A stretch of 64,000 nucleotides of DNA from Epiperipatus broadwayi (Eukaryota; Onychophora; Udeonychophora; Euonychophora; Peripatidae): the NCBI GenBank assembly GCA_028023455.1, contig JAQFVV010000049.1, positions 6,974,855-7,038,854 on the forward strand, written 5' to 3'. This document shows positions 1 to 12,340 of this stretch, in pieces; position 1 is the stretch's first letter, and every line of letters begins with the position of its first letter. The notes below the pieces were generated by a model, which was given only the letters and a program-made list of their open reading frames with translations, was not told the DNA's origin and ran no database searches. The position numbers were made by a program, and so were the translations under genes.

Positions 1-327
1 GTGAGGAGTTGGGACATTAGATCTAAAAAACCAACTCAAGCAAAGCATTTATCTAAAAGATAATTGTTAGAAGATCTGAAGAGCTGACTTTAAAGACATG
101 TAGATGTCTAAAAGTTTCAGATCTTCTAACAATTATCTTTTAGATAAATGCTTTGCTTGAGTTGGTTTTTTAGATCTAATGTCCCAACTCCTCACTGAAG
201 AGACCCATAGGTCGAAACTGGTCTGGGGATGGGGACAATCCAAGATAAAAATGATTTGAATGCCTTCTCTTGTAGTAGCATTTATCATAAATAAAAAAAA
301 AGCTTGTTTAGAGCTATTAGCACGCTC
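1..327. mobile_element. Foldback (MITE-like) element, left part outside window
   Basis: Positions 1-80 and 116-195 are exact inverted copies of each other (80-bp arms, 35-bp loop). Sequence to about 327 continues into a segment also found at 39281-39586 and 39660-39972: a GAAACTG block, an AAATGCYTTCTCTTGT-type block, a GCATTTATC block, and an end reading GAGCTATTAGCACGCTC. In the 39281 copy that end is one terminal inverted repeat, so this copy probably began to the left of the window. No coding potential is seen. I infer a non-autonomous DNA transposon; the superfamily is not determined. Confidence 0.7.
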
Positions 328-375
328 TTAATTTTACATAATTATATATTTTACATATACTGAGAAGTAAAGCTA

Positions 376-535
<160 letters not shown>

Positions 536-577
536 GTTTCAAAACAAAACTTTATTGAGTCTAAAAAGTTACAGTCA
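536..577 (-). mobile_element. Retroposon 3' terminus abutting (ATA)n
   Basis: Read on the minus strand, a TGTAACTTTTTAGACT stretch leads into AATAAA (551-556), then GTTTTGTTTTGAAAC, which stops exactly at the ATA repeat. The same layout occurs at 5015-5034 and 8226-8260 on the minus strand and at 5890-5910 on the plus strand. I read it as the 3' end of a non-LTR retroposon with a trinucleotide tail. Confidence 0.65.
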
Positions 578-3500
578 ACAATTACAACTAAAAGTTCTTA
601 AACTAAACAGAAACAAAATTTTTTTGACAAAACTTATTTAACATTTAATGAACTAAAAATACTTACCACACTTGATAAAAAATTGAAAATCTACATTTTT
701 CCATGACATATTTAACAAAAAAATAAAATAATATTAATGAAAGCAAACAGCAAATAAAATAAATAATACAATTTAAGATAACAAAAGAATCATAATAAAA
801 AATATCAATTTATCTAAAATCAAGAAATAATATTCATTAAATTAATTTTGACACAGAAATAGAAGGTTATAGAAATAAGTATATAAACAAAGATTAGTTT
901 ATGTAAGATAATTTCAAACAATTGTAAAATAATAACTACACATTTATATTGTATTTTTACTGTAATTACTCACTAAAATAATTAATATTCACTAACATAT
1001 TGGACTAAACAATAATGTAACAATAATGAAGATGATGATGAGATAAACAACAAAATTTATAAAATGCACAATATTGGATATAAATTTAAAAACTATAAAT
1101 TTTTCTTTCAACATAAATATAATAGCATTAAAAATGTGCACATATATAACTATTCCAAATACATTTAAAAATAATAGAGTAACAAATAGTATTTAATGTG
1201 ATTAAAAACATTGATCACTAAAATATAATATGAAATTGATATTGTACTACTTGATAGTAAACAAAAGAAAAATTTTAAATTTAGCAGAATTATGAATTTT
1301 ACAGCAACATTTAATAAACCATTATTTGATTTAAAACAAGTAATAATTTATTTTGGTTACAATGAACATATAGGGTCATATGATAATATTTTATTAAAAA
1401 ATATAGAAACAATTAATCTAAAAATTTTTTTGACATTAAATAAAATTTAAAATACCCATGAAATATTATATTTTAAATGTCATTATATGAAAAAATTAAA
1501 ACTAAATACATTTATAAAAAAACAATTACAAAAACAAACATAATATTAATAAATCAACAAAATTAAATCATAGCAATAAAAAATTGTAATCATAAACAAA
1601 TATACCACAGAAACAAAAAGCAATATGAATTTAATTAAAATCATATGAAAATAAATATAACAGTAATTTTTACAAAAATAGAATAATAATATGATAAATG
1701 TAAAATAACTTTTATGCTTACCTATGAGAATTTCTAAATAAGTAAATTCACATATTAATTTAAACAAAATAGCAATCACAATAAACATTAATATATATTA
1801 ATGAAAATAATTATAAATAAAAAGATTTGTAAATCATAAATAAGATGAAAGTTTAATGTTAATAAAGAAGACATGTAAAATATTTTTTTAATCAGGAAAT
1901 AAAAAATAAAATAAAATTAAAACAACTATTAAACTAAAAGTTTTTAAATTGAACAGAAACATAAACTTTTTGACTAAACTTATTTAACATTTACATGAAA
2001 TATTTAACAAAAAATAATAAAATAATATTAATAAAAACAACAGCAAATAAAATAAATAATACAATTTAAGATGACAAAAGAACAATAACAAAAAAAATAC
2101 AAATTTATCTAAAATCAAAAAATAATATTTATTAAAGTAGTTTTGACACAGAAAAAGATGGTTATAGAAATAATTATATAAACAAAGATTAGTTTATGTA
2201 AGATAATTTCCAACAATTGTAAAATAATAATTAAACAATTATATTGTATTTTTGCTGTAAATAGTCACTAAAAATAATTAAAATTGACAGACGTATATTG
2301 AAAAAAAAACAATAATGTAACAATAATGAAGGTGATGATGAGATAAGCAAGAACATTTATAAAATGCACAATATTAAATATAAATTTAAAAACTAAATTT
2401 TTATTTCAACATAAACATAATAGCATTAAAAATGTGCACACTATAACTATTACAAATACATTTAAAAATAATATAGTAACAAATAATATTTAATTTGATT
2501 AAAAACATTGATAACTAAAACATAATATGAAAGCAATATTGTACTACTTGATAGGAAACATAAGAAAAATTTCAAATTAAGCAGAATTATGAATTTTACA
2601 GCAACATTTAATAAACCATTATTTGATTTAAAACAAGTAATAATTTATTTTGGTTACAATAAAGATATACGGTCATATGATAATATTTTATTAAAAAATA
2701 TAGAAACAATTAATCTAAAAATTTTTTTGACATTAAATAAAATTTAAAATACCCATGAAATATTATATTTTAAATGTCATTATATGAAAAAATTAAAACT
2801 AAATACATTTATAAAAAAACAATTACAAAAACAAACATAATATTAATAAATCAACAAAATTAAATCATAGCAATAAAAAATTGTAATCATAAACAAATAT
2901 ACCACAGAAACAAAAGCAATATGAATTTAATTAAAATCATATGATAATAAATATAACAGTAATTTTTACAAAAACATGATAATTACATGATAAATGTAAA
3001 ATAACTTTTATGCTTACCTATGAGAATTTCTAAATAAGTAAATTCACATATTAATTTAAACAAAATAGCAATCACAATAAACATTAATATATATTAATGA
3101 AAATAATTATAAATAAAAAGATTTGTAAATCATAAATAAGATGAAAGTTTAATGTTAATAAAGAAGTCATGTAAAATATTTTTTTAATCAGGAAATAAAA
3201 AATAAAATAAAATTAAAACAACTATTACAACTAAAATTTTTTAAACTAAACAGAAACATAGTTTTTTTGACAAAACTTATTTAACATTTAATGGAGTAAA
3301 AATACTTACCCCTCTTGTTAAAAAATTTCAAATCTACATTTCATTTACATGAAATATTTAACAAAAAATAATAAAATAATATTAATAAAAACAACAGCAA
3401 ATAAAATAAATAATACAATTTAAGATGACAAAAGAACAATAACAAAAAAAATACAAATTTATCTAAAATCAAAAAATAATATTTATTAAAGTAGTTTTGA

Positions 3501-4181
3501 CACAGAAAAAGATGGTTATAGAAATAATTATATAAACAAAGATTAGTTTATGTAAGATAATTTCCAACAATTGTAAAATAATAATTAAACAATTATATTG
3601 TATTTTTGCTGTAAATAGTCACTAAAAATAATTAAAATTGACAGACGTATATTGAAAAAAAAACAATAATGTAACAATAATGAAGGTGATGATGAGATAA
3701 GCAAGAACATTTATAAAATACACAATATTGAATATACATTTAAAAACTAAATTTTTATTTCAACATAAACATAATAGCATTAAAAATGTGCACACATATA
3801 ACTATTACAAATACATTTAAAAATAATATAGTAACAAATATTATTTAATGTGATTAAACACCTTGATAACTAAAATATAATATGAAATTGATATTGTACT
3901 ACTTGATGATAAAAATAAGAAAAATTTCAATTTAAGCAGAATTATGAATTTTACATCAACATTTAATAAACCATTATTTGATTTAAAACAAGTAATAGTT
4001 TATTTTGGTTACAATAAAGATATACGGTCATATGATAATATTTAATTGAAAAATATAAAAACAATTAATCTTAAAAAAATTTGTTGACATTAAATAAAAT
4101 TTAAAATACCCACGAAATATTAAAATTTTAAATGTCATTATATGAGAAAAAAATTAAAACTAAATACATTTATGAAAGAAA
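577..4181. repeat. Tandem array of ~1.3-kb AT-rich units
   Basis: Three units start near 577, 1921 and 3217. A TAAATGTCATTATATGA anchor recurs at 1474, 2771 and 4130, giving periods of about 1297 and 1359 bp. Unit 2 lacks roughly 60 bp that units 1 and 3 keep after TTATTTAACATTTA. Long stretches are nearly identical between units, and units 2 and 3 look closest. The third unit runs into the assembly gap, so the copy number is a minimum. No sustained reading frame is present; the 80-codon frame at 1546-1788 is not preserved as a coding pattern. It may be a satellite or a duplicated retroposon 3' region. Confidence 0.9.
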
Positions 4182-4681
4182 NNNNNNNNNNNNNNNNNNN
4201 NNNNNNNNNNNNNNNNNNNNNNNNNNNNNNNNNNNNNNNNNNNNNNNNNNNNNNNNNNNNNNNNNNNNNNNNNNNNNNNNNNNNNNNNNNNNNNNNNNNN
4301 NNNNNNNNNNNNNNNNNNNNNNNNNNNNNNNNNNNNNNNNNNNNNNNNNNNNNNNNNNNNNNNNNNNNNNNNNNNNNNNNNNNNNNNNNNNNNNNNNNNN
4401 NNNNNNNNNNNNNNNNNNNNNNNNNNNNNNNNNNNNNNNNNNNNNNNNNNNNNNNNNNNNNNNNNNNNNNNNNNNNNNNNNNNNNNNNNNNNNNNNNNNN
4501 NNNNNNNNNNNNNNNNNNNNNNNNNNNNNNNNNNNNNNNNNNNNNNNNNNNNNNNNNNNNNNNNNNNNNNNNNNNNNNNNNNNNNNNNNNNNNNNNNNNN
4601 NNNNNNNNNNNNNNNNNNNNNNNNNNNNNNNNNNNNNNNNNNNNNNNNNNNNNNNNNNNNNNNNNNNNNNNNNNNNNNNNN
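4182..4681. other. Assembly gap of exactly 500 N
   Basis: 500 undetermined bases. The round size suggests a placeholder rather than a measured distance. Frames that cross it are artefacts. It interrupts the tandem array, the usual place for collapse. Confidence 1.
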
Positions 4682-4960
4682 ATTTGTTAATTTCGTATTG
4701 GTGCTTAACTCACTCACGCTTGACTGGGCAGTCACCATGATTTGTTATTCTGACTCAAGTCAGTTTTTTTTAAATAAAGATATGAATACACACCGATATT
4801 TTTTTAAAAAATACTCTATTAATCTATTATATGATTTGTTTTTTCTGTATTACATTTGTTTTGCAAATAACAAGTTGAAACAAAAGAAAAATATAAATAC
4901 TTACATCGGAGAGCTTAAAGATTGCTTCTTACCTCAGCGGAGATTTGCTGTGGGATTTTT

Positions 4961-5320
4961 TATTGTTATTATTATTATTATGATGATGGTGATAATGATG
5001 ATGATGATTATGATGTTTCAAAGGTAACTTTATTAAAAAAAACAATTGGTTACAATTATAGTTATTCCATTACAGTCAGTATGTTTCAAAGTCTCTTTGC
5101 ATTTCATCTCTCCTTGTATACCCTGTTCTTCACATTTGATTCTCAATGTTACATCTTGTTGCTTCTTGCTTGCATTGTTTTTGTAGCATTGAATTTTTAT
5201 GCTTACCTAAATCTGCTATGTTCTTTATTACAATGCTGCTTGTATTTTAAAAAGAGACCATGTTGCTGCAAAGATATCAAGTGGTGCAAGAAGCCTATTT
5301 CTTTTATTTTATTGTAATTT
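4961..5320 (-). mobile_element. Second retroposon 3' region with ATT/ATG tail
   Basis: Positions 4961-5014 are a mixed ATT/ATG microsatellite. On the minus strand the flank reads AATAAAGTTACCTTTGAAAC (plus 5015-5034), matching the terminus at 536-577. The 285 bp to its right, up to a second microsatellite, are richer in G+C than the surroundings and may be 3' UTR. The overlapping plus-strand frames (109 and 131 codons) include the microsatellite and look fortuitous. No protein family is recognised. Confidence 0.5.
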
Positions 5321-5393
5321 GTTGTTGTTGTTATTATTATTATTATTATTATTGTTGTTGTTGTTGTTGTTATAATAATAATAATAATAATAT
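5317..5393. repeat. Compound TTG/TTA/ATA microsatellite
   Basis: Blocks of TTG, TTA, TTG and then ATA repeats follow one another. Confidence 0.95.
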
Positions 5394-5439
5394 AAAATGT
5401 GTTGATATTTAGAAAGATCTTGGAAATTTCTAGCCCTCA

Positions 5440-5889
5440 CCTACGTTACCAACACAACTCAACCACATATAAAACTAAACCTGGATTGCAATTGTAGATA
5501 CTGTAGTTTACACCATGTAAAATTTATATAATATTGTGTAAATCAACAAAACAACTTTTACATATGTAAAACTACAACTACTGATTACCCATGAAACCAC
5601 AGCAGTCCAAGTCATGTAAAACCCTTGTAATTAATCCACAGCATGGAAATTTTTTTGTAATCTCATGTAATTCAATAAATCAACTTTTACATATATAATC
5701 CTATATCTATGGATTCTCCCTGTAACCACAGCAATCCAAGCTATGTAAAACCATGCAACTAATCCACAGCATGTAAAAATTCCTGCAATCCTGTGTAAAA
5801 CAATAAATCAACTTTTTATATATGTAATCCTCCAACTACGGATTGCCCATGTAAACACAGGAATCCAAGCTATGTAATCCTCTAAGACA
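5440..5889. repeat. Tandem repeat, ~120-130 bp units, about 3.5 copies
   Basis: A unit carrying ATCAACTTTTACATAT, TACGGATT-CCATGTAA, ACAGCAATCCAAG, CTATGTAA and ATCCACAGCATG blocks recurs with periods near 130 and 118 bp. The last unit runs directly into a plus-strand AATAAA...GAAAC retroposon end, so the repeats may belong to that element's 3' region. No reading frame is maintained. Confidence 0.8.
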
Positions 5890-5962
5890 AATAAATCTTA
5901 TCATTGAAACATAATAATAATAATAATGATGATGATGATGATGATGATGTTAATAGTAATAA
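5890..5962 (+). mobile_element. Plus-strand retroposon 3' terminus with (ATA)n(ATG)n tail
   Basis: AATAAA at 5890-5895, then TCTTATCATT and GAAAC ending at 5910, followed immediately by ATA and ATG repeats. It is the same layout as the minus-strand termini at 536, 5015 and 8226, here in the opposite orientation. Confidence 0.6.
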
Positions 5963-8160
5963 TAAAATAAAATTTGCCAAGAATATTTTAAAAGTTATTG
6001 AATATGGCAGCTAGAGGGCAGTTAAATTATTATTTAAAATAGGCTTGGTAAATTTTTGATGACATTATATTTATTCAATATTAAAACATTATTTATTATT
6101 ACACTATTGTTGAGTATAATGTATACGCACAATACATTACATATTGCATTTAATGACAATTTTATTATTATTACTTGTACAGTTAATGTAATTATTTTAT
6201 CCTGTTATCATTTTGCCACAACAATTAAACGATTTTATTTTAACATTTATTTGATTTTGTCGAAAAAAAAAAAAAGAAAAACATTTAAAATATTCAAAAT
6301 TATTTTCATGAAACAATAATTTAGTGCAATGTTCTATATATCTCATAGTTTTTTTTTATCACACAAATAAATAAAAAAGAATTCTTTATGATAGCTGAAA
6401 TGATATAGAGGACCCTAAAGACTTAGCCTATATCAATAAATACTTGCCGATCACGCTATTCACGCTAATTGCAGAAGAGCGTGGAGCAGAAAGATCTTGT
6501 TCAATATGATAGAACATATTCTATCATTTTAATAACAATAAAATTAATAGAATTTTCTATTATTTGAAAAGCTACTAATCAAATGTTATCTTCATGTAGG
6601 GGGAAAAGTGTATTTATTCAGAATATTGATGGAAACAATTTTTATTCTATACACATACCAACATTTATGGAGGATGTTAATGTACAATAAAAATATTCAA
6701 TGTGGGCATGTTAATAGATTTAGGTTGTTTAGTTAAACATGACGAACGTTTTTATTATTTTTTGAATTATCATTTGAATACTACAAGAACAGCAATTAGA
6801 CATAAGATTTAACTCTTTGCTATCCGCTTTTGCTTGTTTTCATTTTTTTAAATTAAATTAAACGAACAACGTTTGCTTTTGCCAAAATAAAATAAGCGGA
6901 TACTGTAAAAGGATATATATATTTTAAATATATATAATAAAACATTTTGAGTAAGCGTTCATTACTTTGTTTTTTTTGTTTAAGTAAAAAAATTTATTAA
7001 ATAAGAGCTTTACAATGGTTAATTTATATATATTACAAAAAAAAAAAAATCTTACATTTTGAATGATAAAAAAGCAAGATGGCCTACTTTTTGAATAGAA
7101 ATGTAAAATAAAAAAATACATGAAAGTAGTACAACATAAAATTACAAACAACTTTTCAGTCTTAGAAGTCACGACAAAGTCAGATTTAATGACCACCTTT
7201 GCCAATTCAAAAAATAAAAAGTAGAAGCAATTATAAGAGTGTGGTTTGTCAGCAGATATTTTATTGTTTTTGGTAATAAGTATCTTAAATTGTTTAGATG
7301 CGTTTTATATAAAAAAAAGTTATCTGTGCTTTAAAATGTGATTAAATTCATTTCAGTTATGCCATGATGGTTAATGCATAAAAATGTTGGAGGACATAAG
7401 TAATGCTCATCGACTATGATACTAATGAAGGCAAATACTTTATTGATTAAAAAAACAACAAAGAAATGACTGCTTACTTGCTTACATGAAACAAAAATTA
7501 CCAAACTGAAATGCATTAGAAATATGAATAATGCTTGAAATAATTGCTAATGAAAGAAGAAAAAGCTGATCGTCAACAAATATGTCTTTGAGAAGCTAAA
7601 ATCAAAAAATAGTAAATCATTCTGAAAAAAAAAAAACTATTTGATCTCTCTATGTCAATAGTGATTAGGAAACATTTAATAATAATAATGATGATGATGA
7701 TGATGTCATGGCAAAGAAGCATTCTAAGATAACTTTTAAATACAGCTTTGATTTTTAAAATTGTAGATAAAATGTAGTCACAACAGACAGCAATATTTTT
7801 TATGTTATGGGAATTAATTTATTAGTGAAAATATAACAATTGTCTTTAATACAAACAAATTGGTGATCTTTCAGAAATAAAAACAGATGTTTTGTTAAAA
7901 AATATTGATCAAAAACTGTTGCGTTTATTTTTAAGTCACAGAGGGTCTAGGTGTTCCAGGAATACTTTAAGCAACCAATCTAATAATGGCTTTGTGACAA
8001 GTATTCAACACATTCTCATGTCCATTCAATAAGTTTTTAATTCTAATCACAATATTATGGATTATTTAATGAGAAATATTCCCTAAATTTCTTTGGTCTT
8101 TTTTAACTCTTAGAAATGTTTTTCTCTTTTTCACATAATTTTTCTTTTGTTTATTTGCAT
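5963..8160. other. AT-rich desert
   Basis: No gene seen. A GAAAC-ATT-(TAA)n(TGA)n stretch at 7667-7706 resembles the retroposon tails but lacks a clear AATAAA. Short frames at 6056-6319 and 6924-7205 are rich in F, I, N and K and have no motif. A CAAGATGGCC sequence at 7076 is isolated. Confidence 0.5.
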
Positions 8161-8225
8161 TTTTGAAATCTCATTATTATTATTACTATTATCATCATCA
8201 TCATTATTATTATCATTATTTTTAG
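8161..8225. repeat. ATT/ATC microsatellite at a retroposon 3' end
   Basis: Interleaved ATT, ACT and ATC triplets. They directly precede a GTTTC...CTTTATT block, which is the minus-strand AATAAA...GAAAC end. Confidence 0.85.
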
Positions 8226-10102
8226 GTTTCAAAAAAACTTTATTCAGATCAAAAAGGTACAATTATTTAGGTTTGTTCTGTATACATATCTTTACATTCA
8301 AAGACAAGGAAGCTATGGATACAAGTCCGGTGAAAATAAATAATGAAAAATTGGAAACAAGGAGCAAGGGATTAAATAGGGATTTATAAGTGGCAAAAGA
8401 CAAGATTGTTTGGAGGGTTATACAGTGTGGTAATTAGAGTAGTTAGAGTTGGAGATACAGTGTTCATGAATTGGCTTACAATTGTGTGTAGATTCATGCA
8501 AATGTTTTTTGATTAATATGGATGTGATTATATATGTGTAGGTTACAAGCCATTTTAAATGTTTGAGTGATATTTGAATTTCATTGAGTGTGGTACATTA
8601 TTGATCATTAACAGTCCATGCATTAGAATGTTATGTAGGTTTGGCAACGGCATCACAGCAAGCCATCCATTATGTGGGTGGTAAGTTGATAATCTCAAAG
8701 TCCTCCTTAGTGCCAAAGGCTGTTGTGTACAATGTGGAACTTGAGATGAGTAGGTTCATACCAGATGATCTTTGCTCATGGTTAGTTGGATGTTGGTGCT
8801 TGAGAGTCTATTTTAGGGAAGTTATTGTTAGCATGTCTTGTTAAGTTGAGTGAAAGAGATGCTCATAGGAATGTGGTATTCTGTCTAGCAACAGTTTGTG
8901 ATTGATAAACTAATGGGTTTTTGTATTGACTCTCTTAATATATTTATTTTGGGGCATCCTGGTCCTCTTTTGGCCTCTGTTATGGTCAGCTTGGCAAATG
9001 GAGGCTAGTATGCATGAATCCATAATGCAAGTTACAGTATTGTTCTATTGATATGTAGAACATTTTTTCAATGGTATCAGGGATCTGATTGGACCTGTTT
9101 TGATATGGTATTGCTTGTGGCCACTGGAGCATGTTGTGTATTAGACAACTTGTATTAATGTTTTGGACCACTTGCATGGGGTTTGAATCAGCCATGTGTG
9201 TGTCATTTGGGTTGTATATGGTACAATTAGCCTTGTTTGCAATTTGTCTATAAAGGAGAGATGAGTGGGTTGTGAGAAAGAGAATAAGTTTGATCTATAT
9301 TGTTGACATTTGTGTTCATGGCAACAGTTTTTGCATGGTTGTTATCTTCAGAGTAACTATGGATTGACCTGACTATATGCTTGTTATGCCTGTGTGTTTT
9401 GCATATATTGCAGTGTGTTGGCACATTCCCCACATTAGTAGCACTGTAGTTTGAACCCTCATATAAAGTGTGGATGGCTCTAACATCTTGTGGAAATCTT
9501 TGTCTATTTAAGGTATATGTTTTTGAATATCCCAGTGATGTTCTGATTTTCTAGATACATAGTAATGAGTACTTAGTTGCTTAATGTCTTGATTTTGGTC
9601 TGAGATGGTTCTTCTGATTACCTTGTCAGACTTTGGGATATTCTAACATTCTCAACACTGTGTTTCAAAGTCTGGGTAGAATAGTGGCTTCTTATAACAG
9701 GGCTCTGGGAAAGTGCTACAGCAATATGTTCATGTCTGTGGTTGATAATATTATTGACATAGGGAAAAAATCTTTTGAAAAACATATCTAGTCCCCTTGA
9801 GTACAGTATTGTTGAATCTGCCATTTACTGACTTTTGTTCATCAGTATTCCAATGTGTGGAGGGAGGCAATTGATTTTTCTTGTCTTTAAAAATTAAGCT
9901 GTTTAATGTCTTTTGTATTAATTCTCCCAAAATGTTGAGAAAACTTCATTGTTGACTGAACAATGAGAAATTTTTTAGTGTTGATTACTTGCAATATGCT
10001 TTTTGTTATGCTAGCATAGATTTTAGTAGACTCTAAGTTCTGTAATGGCATGGAAGTTCTATTGACACTATTCACCTGGTCACATGGCTTGGTGGTTGCC
10101 AT
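8226..10102 (-). pseudogene. Decayed ORF1-only (gag-like) non-LTR retroposon
   Basis: The segment is richer in G+C than its surroundings and has a minus-strand bias of open frames (9887-10102, 9618-9824, 9248-9433, 8986-9195). The 3' end at 8226 has AATAAAGTTTTTTTGAAAC against a microsatellite. Around 9470-9380 the frame reads a gag-like region: RFPQDVRAIHTLYEG, then a decayed knuckle, then HCNICKTHRHNKH (CX2CX3H), which resembles the second knuckle of the LINE ORF1 at 57804-58847 (CQKCGLKHSRTHRC). Only about 1.2 kb separates this knuckle from the 3' end, leaving no room for ORF2. I infer an ORF1-only derivative, comparable in plan to mammalian HAL1. Several frameshifts and stops make it inactive. 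An internal ORF2 deletion in one copy is the alternative. Confidence 0.5.
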
Positions 10103-10814
10103 TTTAATGGCATTTTGTGGGCAAAAATTTGTTTTGCTGAGAATATCTATCAGTTAATAATATGTTAATCAATGCAGTAGAAGTTATTATTAATGTATAT
10201 TTCACTTCTGCTTCACAAATGATGTGCTTTAGTGATTTTATTAGGATTCATATATAATTTATTCTTCCCAAAAAGTGGGTAATTTTTGGAAAATAATTAT
10301 TTTGATAGTATTAAAAGCAAAAAAAAAAACAAAGATTGTGATCCTTTTTATTACAGGGTTAGTGAGAAGAAAATAAGCACATTTTTTAAAAACTTGTAGC
10401 CAAATTAATACATTTGATTTTAATTTATATAATACTTATTTATTTCAAGAAAAGTAAATAAAATATAAAACTTTTGCAGAAACAGTATATACTAATTAAG
10501 AAAATAGATGAAACAAATGAAATACTATTGCATTTTAGAAAAGAGCTAAAAGATTAAAATAAACAAAATAAACACTAATAAAAATATATCTGATTTTGTA
10601 AAAATAATTAATAGGGCTCATTTGTTTTTGATTAGAGCTTGGTTAAAAGACTTTTTGTAAAATAAAACTATAAAATAGTTGCTAACTAAATTAATATCAG
10701 GAAAATGCATTCCAATAGTCAGTAATGAAAGTAGAAGAAAAGGATAAAAAAGTATCCAAACTCGTCAATCATCGACTGAAGATCCACTTGAAGAAATAAA
10801 ACTTAAACATGCAT
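10103..10814. other. AT-rich desert
   Basis: Nothing recognisable. A-rich and T-rich stretches with no sustained frame. Confidence 0.5.
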
Positions 10815-11580
10815 AGTGCAAAGTTTGTTCTATTGGCCATCATGGATGCTTGTGAACTTTCAAGTAAACCCAGATGACAGCCCATATTTTTGATAAATTT
10901 AGTTTTGGGGCCCTCAAAAAATGTTTACAAAAAAAATGCCTGCTAGGAAGCATTGTATTTCATATTCACATTAAAATTTTTATTAATGTTATTTTAAAAA
11001 AATAATTGTGGAAAAATTAATTACAATATTTACAGTTTATTTTCTTTTTTTTTTTGGAATAACTTATTAACAAAAAAATGAAAAAAAATATATAAATACA
11101 ATATATACACTTTATTTGCGTTGGCTGCATGCAATCATGTTGTGACCATTAATGCACATTTTTGGAAGGGCATGATTCCATATTTTTTGGAAATTATGTT
11201 CTGTGACAGTAAGGTCTCAAATTTTTAACATTATGACAATTTACCAAAAAAACTGCTGACAAAAAGAAATGCACTGACTGAACCAAAGCATGAAAAGTTA
11301 AATGTGTCTCATCACTTCCCATATTATAAATAAAAAAGAATTGAAATAAAACTTCTTAATGAAATATATCTGAATTTATTCCTTTAATTTAAATTTAACA
11401 ATTGATTTATTAATTTTGTTTAAATTTAACAACTAACACATCTTTGGTAGATTACCAGCTCTCCACACTGTACATTTATCAAAAATACAGGCTGCCATCT
11501 TGGTTTACTTGAAAACTCACAAGTAGCCAATCATGTTATTCCTGTATGCTTTGCTAAACTACATTTGTGCATTGACAACC
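10815..11580. mobile_element. Foldback element, ~0.76 kb
   Basis: The left arm (about 10815-10910) carries CTTTCAAGTAAACCCAGATG and ATTTTTGATAAAT. The right arm (about 11455-11575) carries the same blocks inverted with a few differences. The interior is AT-rich and non-coding. No clear target duplication was found. I infer a non-autonomous DNA transposon. Confidence 0.6.
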
Positions 11581-12233
11581 AACCTCTACAAAATAAATAT
11601 TGGTGAAATGTCTCTGACAATTATGATATTTCTGAAGTAAAAATAAAAAAATATTTTCTTCTGTCACAATGTGCTGAACCACATCAAAGGAATGGATAAA
11701 GCCCTAATTATATAAAATAAGCTGGAAATAAAAACTTTGAAATCAATTTCTCCAACTGAGGAAAATACGATAATTCATAAGTGGGAATCATAAAAGTCAA
11801 CTTCTCAAACAGATGAAAGAAGAAACAAAGTTTGGAAACACAGTCAAAACAAGTTCTCAAATATGCACACGTTGGTGACAAATTAGATATATAATATATA
11901 ACAAAGGTCTTAAATCAGAATATATATTTTTCAGTATTTTTTTACAATATTAATATTTTTCAATATTTTAAAAATACTTTAATAATTTTTGAAATCTTTA
12001 TTATAATATTTTTCTACATTTGTATTTTAAACCACTTGCGGGATGACTTTCATTTTATTAAATAAAAAGTGAAAATTAAAAAGGGAATTAAACATTTTGT
12101 TTAAAAAAGAGAAAAATTACGAGATTAGATTTTATTTGTATTTTCCAATTTCAAGTTATTTTTAATCTTAAAAGGAAAATTTCGCAATGGAATTCAATTA
12201 TCCAGGATTTTTTTAAAATATATATATATATTC
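11581..12233. other. AT-rich desert
   Basis: No gene or repeat recognised apart from a short AT run near 12222. Confidence 0.5.
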
Positions 12234-12340
12234 TAAACAGTGAGGATTGCCAATTCCTCTACAAGCTTTATGATAAATGCTTAGCCAGAGCCAGCATTTA
12301 TCATAAAGCTTGTAGAGAAATTGGCAATCCTCACTGTTTA
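12234..12340. mobile_element. Small foldback MITE flanked by TA
   Basis: 48-bp arms (12234-12281 and 12293-12340) differ at one position around an 11-bp loop. The outer ends read TAAACAG...CTGTTTA, consistent with a TA duplication as in Tc1/mariner-type elements. The inner block CAAGCTTTATGATAAATGCT plus AGCCAGAG is shared with the longer foldback at 49152-49383, so this may be a deletion derivative. Confidence 0.75.

Noticed and set aside
4132-4740. Frames crossing the N block on both strands
   Set aside because: They are almost entirely undetermined bases.
4698-5317. Two overlapping plus-strand frames with many hydrophobic residues
   Set aside because: They run through an ATT/ATG microsatellite and a minus-strand retroposon end; no domain or conserved pattern.
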